From the NCBI GenBank assembly GCA_964577315.1, contig CAZNYT010000003.1, positions 1-64,000 of the forward strand: a stretch of DNA of 64,000 nt, in the 5' to 3' direction. The position numbers and the translations under genes are program-made. The notes under the pieces were generated by a model. That model was given only the letters and a program-made list of their open reading frames with translations, made no database searches and was not told where the DNA came from. Positions within the stretch are counted from its first letter, which is position 1; every line of letters starts with the position of its first letter. Origin of the DNA: Desulfonatronospira sp964577315. Lineage in GTDB: Bacteria; Desulfobacterota; Desulfovibrionia; Desulfovibrionales; Desulfonatronovibrionaceae. Below are positions 62,065 to 64,000 of the stretch, piece after piece.

Positions 62065-62949
62065 ATGGAAATACATGAGCTTAGCAAAGAGTTGAAAGAA
62101 GCCAGGGAAAGCCAGGGCTTGAGCCTAGATGAGGTCCACGAGCAGACCAAGATCAACAAGGAATTTTTACAAGCCTTGGAAGAAGGGGAGATCGAGCGAT
62201 TACCCCATCCGGTTTATGCTAAGGGTTTTTTGCAAAACTATGCAAGGTTTTTGGGCCTGGACTGGCAAAAAATGGGGGAGGATTTTTCCCGGATATATTT
62301 AGTGGACGAATATGAGCAGATGGAGGAATTGCCCACCACCTTGCAGGAAGACAAAATAAGTATTCGGCCTTACATCTACAAATTTTTTCTTACGGCAGTC
62401 ATCATAATAGCCGTAGCCGGGGCTGGATGGTTTGTGTACATCACTTTTCTGGGGGATGATGCTCCAAGAGAGGTACAAGAAGAGCCTCGCATAGAACAAG
62501 AGGAAGTCGTAGATGCGCCTGGATATGAAGAAGTATTTAAAGAATTTTCACGGCTTACTTTGGACCCACAGGAAACTCTTCCCGAAGACAAGGTTGCAAA
62601 TGACGAACCTGTGTTGGAGGATCCGGAGTTTTTCAAAATTACTGAAGAGGTTCTCCAGGGTCCTCACACCCCCCTAGATGCAGCAGAAGATTTCCTGCCG
62701 GAGATGATAACCGTATTTATCCAAGCTGACGAAGAATGTTGGCTATTGGCGGAAGCAGATACAACTAGCAGGGAATATATGTTGCGACCCGGAGATGAGA
62801 TAACCCTGGAATACAGGGAGAGCTTACTGTTAAGACTAGGGAACGCTGGTGGGGTAAACATTGAGGTCAATGGGGAGCCTTATCATTTTGAGGCCAGTTC
62901 CGGAGAAGTCAAGACCCTGGAGTTTGACAGGACAGACGATGCAACCTGA
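62065..62949 (+). CDS. rodZ: RodZ-like cell-shape protein
   Basis: Protein of 294 residues. An N-terminal helix-turn-helix of RodZ type (about residues 5-80: LKEARESQGLSLDEVHEQTK, LPHPVYAKGFLQNYARFLGL) faces the cytoplasm, a membrane helix lies near residues 108-131 (FFLTAVIIIAVAGAGWFVY), and a C-terminal DUF4115 domain (about residues 215-285) is periplasmic. RodZ links MreB to the cell wall machinery. No mreB is in the window. Position between surA and recO is conserved in relatives (family knowledge). Confidence 0.88.
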   Translation: MEIHELSKELKEARESQGLSLDEVHEQTKINKEFLQALEEGEIERLPHPVYAKGFLQNYARFLGLDWQKMGEDFSRIYLVDEYEQMEELPTTLQEDKISIRPYIYKFFLTAVIIIAVAGAGWFVYITFLGDDAPREVQEEPRIEQEEVVDAPGYEEVFKEFSRLTLDPQETLPEDKVANDEPVLEDPEFFKITEEVLQGPHTPLDAAEDFLPEMITVFIQADEECWLLAEADTTSREYMLRPGDEITLEYRESLLLRLGNAGGVNIEVNGEPYHFEASSGEVKTLEFDRTDDAT

Positions 62950-63032
62950 TTTTCAGGCGGCAGGATTACTTAGGGGGCAAAGCTGCTTCCGGATAAACTT
63001 ATCCAAAAAATGGTGCAGGAATTGTTAAATAA

Positions 63033-63746
63033 ATGTCCTTTTCTGAAAATGTTCTTATCCTGCGTACTGGTAGGTTCAAAGAGAGCGATGTGTGGGTACG
63101 TTTTCTTACCCCGTCCAGAGGCATACTCACCGGTTTTGCCTTCGGAGGAGCCAAAAGCAGACGCCGCTTTTGCGGCTGCCTGGACAGTTTGAATCTGGTA
63201 CACTTCACTATAAATCTCAATTCCAGAAAAAAATACCTAGTTTTAGAAGAAGGGATTCTGGTCAGTGGATTCCGGGATCTAAAGAACCATGGACAAAAAC
63301 TGGGCATGGCGATAAATTGTTTGCGCTTTGTCCAACAAATTTGCTGGGAAGGAGATGACTCTACAGCTATCTATCCTTTGATGTTGGACTCTTTGCGAGT
63401 TTTGGAAAAATATTCCCGTATCCCCACCTTTTTTCCCTTGTTATTCAAGGCCAAAGCTACGTTCCTGCATGGATATGAGCCAGTTTTGCATTTATGCACA
63501 AGGTGCGGAAAATCCCTGAAAAGAATCCAAAAGCCTGTTTTTCTGTTTAAATACGGGCGTGTTGCCTGTTTAGATTGCACTTATCCTCAGGATAAGATTA
63601 TAAAGACCGGTCCGGACTCCTTGATATTTCTTGATAATTTGCGTATGGCCGAGCCCGGAGAATGGATAGGTTGGAATCCGGAACAAACAGCTCTTCAGGA
63701 TTGTTTTCGGATGGTGGATGCATACATACAGTATCATCTGGAGTAA
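63033..63746 (+). CDS. recO: DNA repair protein RecO
   Basis: Protein of 237 residues. An OB-fold N terminus (ENVLILRTGRFKESDVWVRF) and a C-terminal zinc site (CTRCGKSL...VACLDC) match RecO. It loads RecA onto SSB-coated gaps with RecR. AGGAA lies 13 bases before the ATG. glyQ follows 25 bases later. Confidence 0.93.
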   Translation: MSFSENVLILRTGRFKESDVWVRFLTPSRGILTGFAFGGAKSRRRFCGCLDSLNLVHFTINLNSRKKYLVLEEGILVSGFRDLKNHGQKLGMAINCLRFVQQICWEGDDSTAIYPLMLDSLRVLEKYSRIPTFFPLLFKAKATFLHGYEPVLHLCTRCGKSLKRIQKPVFLFKYGRVACLDCTYPQDKIIKTGPDSLIFLDNLRMAEPGEWIGWNPEQTALQDCFRMVDAYIQYHLE

Positions 63747-63771
63747 TTGTAAATAAAATTCGGAGCTTGGA

Positions 63772-64000
63772 ATGTTATTTCAGGATGTCATACAAAATTT
63801 GCAACGGTTTTGGAGTGATTTTGATTGTGTCCTGCATCAGCCCCTGGATCTGGAAGTAGGGGCGGGCACCTTTCATCCGGCCACTTTTTTGCGGGTAATC
63901 GGCCCAGAACCTTGGAAGACAGCTTATGTGGAACCTTCCAGAAGACCCACTGACGGACGCTACGGAGAGAATCCCAACAGGCTGCAGCATCACTATCAGT
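63772..64000 (+). CDS. glyQ: Glycyl-tRNA synthetase alpha subunit (5' part only)
   Basis: The first 76 residues are visible; the gene runs off the window. MLFQDVIQNLQRFWSDF, LEVGAGTFHPATFLRVIGPE and the hallmark PSRRPTDGRYGENPNR identify the alpha subunit of the bacterial tetrameric enzyme. It charges tRNA-Gly. CGGAGCTTGGA precedes the ATG. Confidence 0.96.
   Translation, partial: MLFQDVIQNLQRFWSDFDCVLHQPLDLEVGAGTFHPATFLRVIGPEPWKTAYVEPSRRPTDGRYGENPNRLQHHYQ

Overview
The window is chromosomal DNA from a Gram-negative bacterium, most likely a sulfate-reducing Desulfobacterota of the order Desulfovibrionales (inference, made without a database search). The pointers are a HesB/IscA-like selenoprotein with an in-frame UGA, a PxxKW cysteine-rich protein, a DUF6447 protein, a giant two-module CoA-dehydratase activase, lysine synthesis through DapL, and the order mfd - parvulin - surA - rodZ - recO - glyQ. 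Almost all of it is housekeeping sequence; the accessory material lies in the gaps between genes.

Layout. 1-1063: no intact gene, then a sigma-54 promoter. 1064-4449: ammonium transporter, P-II protein and a NifA-like activator, a nitrogen-control locus. 4450-5476: a scar holding a 110-bp copy of the amt 5' region, a divergent HicBA-like pair and a tRNA-Arg(CCG). 5590-12555: ubiX, a metallo-hydrolase, cheX, lapA, a lapB-like gene and mutS. 12603-13040: a 438-bp multi-hairpin element with perfect 14-bp terminal inverted repeats and a 7-bp target duplication. 13078-19825: lipoprotein, lysA, a fused acyl-CoA synthetase, rlmH, an exported protein and typA. 20146-22781: a self-cleaving S24 repressor, a 52-aa zinc-ribbon protein, umuD and umuC, with matching operators at two promoters. 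22823-31629 (minus strand): SagB-type oxidoreductase, DUF6447, activase, mltF, MBL hydrolase and ppaC. 32051-37686: CYTH protein, M29 peptidase, hisF, cls and dapL. 38081-38537: the selenoprotein gene with its palindrome, promoter and SECIS-like hairpin. 38638-51801: PxxKW, M20 peptidase, mnmG, PilZ, corC, lnt, prfB (programmed frameshift), GGDEF, flhG-like, HU/IHF, dapF, dapA and an FMN oxidoreductase. 51847-55929: pyrR, copA, an RRM protein and a small orphan. 56452-64000: the mfd-to-glyQ run, cut by the window edge.

Themes. Lysine and peptidoglycan precursor synthesis recurs (lysA, dapL, dapF, dapA). Envelope biogenesis is well represented (lapA/lapB-like, lnt, two parvulins, rodZ, mltF, cls). 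DNA repair includes mutS, umuDC, mfd and recO. A family of small palindromic repeats, with ends reading AACTATTCACCA, is scattered through the intergenic gaps. The 438-bp element carries related ends, so both are probably non-autonomous mobile elements driven by a transposase outside this window.
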